Shown one piece after another: positions 8,329-8,403 of a stretch of 8,403 nt of DNA. Source of the DNA: Bacillota bacterium. GTDB lineage: Bacteria > Bacillota > Sulfobacillia > Symbiobacteriales > Symbiobacteriaceae. Location: positions 1 through 8,403 of the forward strand of contig JAQBPS010000200.1 in assembly GCA_028287415.1 (NCBI GenBank), read 5' to 3'. Under the pieces are notes generated by a model that did no database searches, was not told the origin of the DNA, and saw only the letters and a list, made by a program, of their open reading frames with translations. The translations under genes and the position numbers were made by a program. The stretch's first letter is position 1; the number at the start of each line of letters is the position of its first letter.

Positions 8329-8403
8329 TTACACCTCGACTGCCTGGAGCACCCGGTCTGCCTCATGAATCGCACTGAAAAGGTCGCCCAGTTGGACACA
8401 GTC
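8329..8403 (-). CDS. Possible C-terminal end of an unidentified leftward gene (partial)
   Basis: From the right edge the minus strand encodes 24 residues, DCVQLGDLFSAIHEADRVLQ plus AVEV, ending in TAA at 8331-8329. The residues have the alternating hydrophobic and charged pattern of an amphipathic helix and would converge on the TetR gene, with the inverted repeats between them. The piece is too short to name and might be chance. A competing reading is a plus-strand start at 8365 (ATG, MNRTEKVAQLDTV to the edge), but that lacks a convincing ribosome binding site. The rest of 8236-8328 shows no other gene. Confidence 0.28.
   Translation of the reverse strand, partial: DCVQLGDLFSAIHEADRVLQAVEV

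Noticed and set aside
8365..8403. Start of a plus-strand gene, MNRTEKVAQLDTV
   Set aside because: It has only 13 codons before the edge and no good ribosome binding site; the opposite-strand C-terminus is at least as plausible, so it is mentioned but not called.

Overview
This is a GC-rich bacterial window, with mostly G or C at third codon positions. It has strong GGAGG-type ribosome binding sites and several GTG starts. Together these suggest a high-GC Gram-positive lineage, perhaps a Symbiobacterium-like Firmicute. That placement is inferred from style alone; no marker gene fixes the taxonomy.

The window is one carbohydrate-catabolism locus built as two divergent operons around an AT-rich promoter region (about 1962-2104). 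The leftward operon encodes a 6-phosphofructokinase-family kinase (993-1961), a class II ketose-bisphosphate aldolase (153-983) and the first 52 residues of a ribose-type sugar ABC-transporter ATPase (1-156, running off the left edge). The rightward operon encodes a ROK sugar kinase (2105-3091), a GmhA-type SIS phosphosugar isomerase (3084-3680), an FGGY kinase (3677-5167), a cupin D-lyxose-isomerase-like protein (5154-5717), a DeoR-family repressor (5717-6472) and a class I DhnA/LsrF-type aldolase (6498-7289). The first five of these genes overlap one another by 1 to 14 bases, which implies one transcript with translational coupling.

The genes read as two parallel routes into lower glycolysis. 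Route A would be: imported aldose, ROK kinase, SIS isomerase, PFK-like kinase, class II aldolase. Route B would be: aldose, cupin isomerase, FGGY kinase, and possibly the class I aldolase. The substrate is not determined by the sequence. The intact GmhA zinc site and an altered PFK motif (the usual MGR reads LGG) make a seven-carbon or otherwise unusual sugar worth considering. The DeoR protein is the likely local regulator, and a TTTC-repeat operator candidate lies in the phosphofructokinase leader.

To the right, a 250-base gap rich in palindromes and direct repeats precedes a separate TetR-family regulator (7540-8235). The last 168 bases hold an inverted repeat and the possible end of a leftward gene, neither of them firm. 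No RNA genes, insertion sequences or CRISPR arrays were seen.
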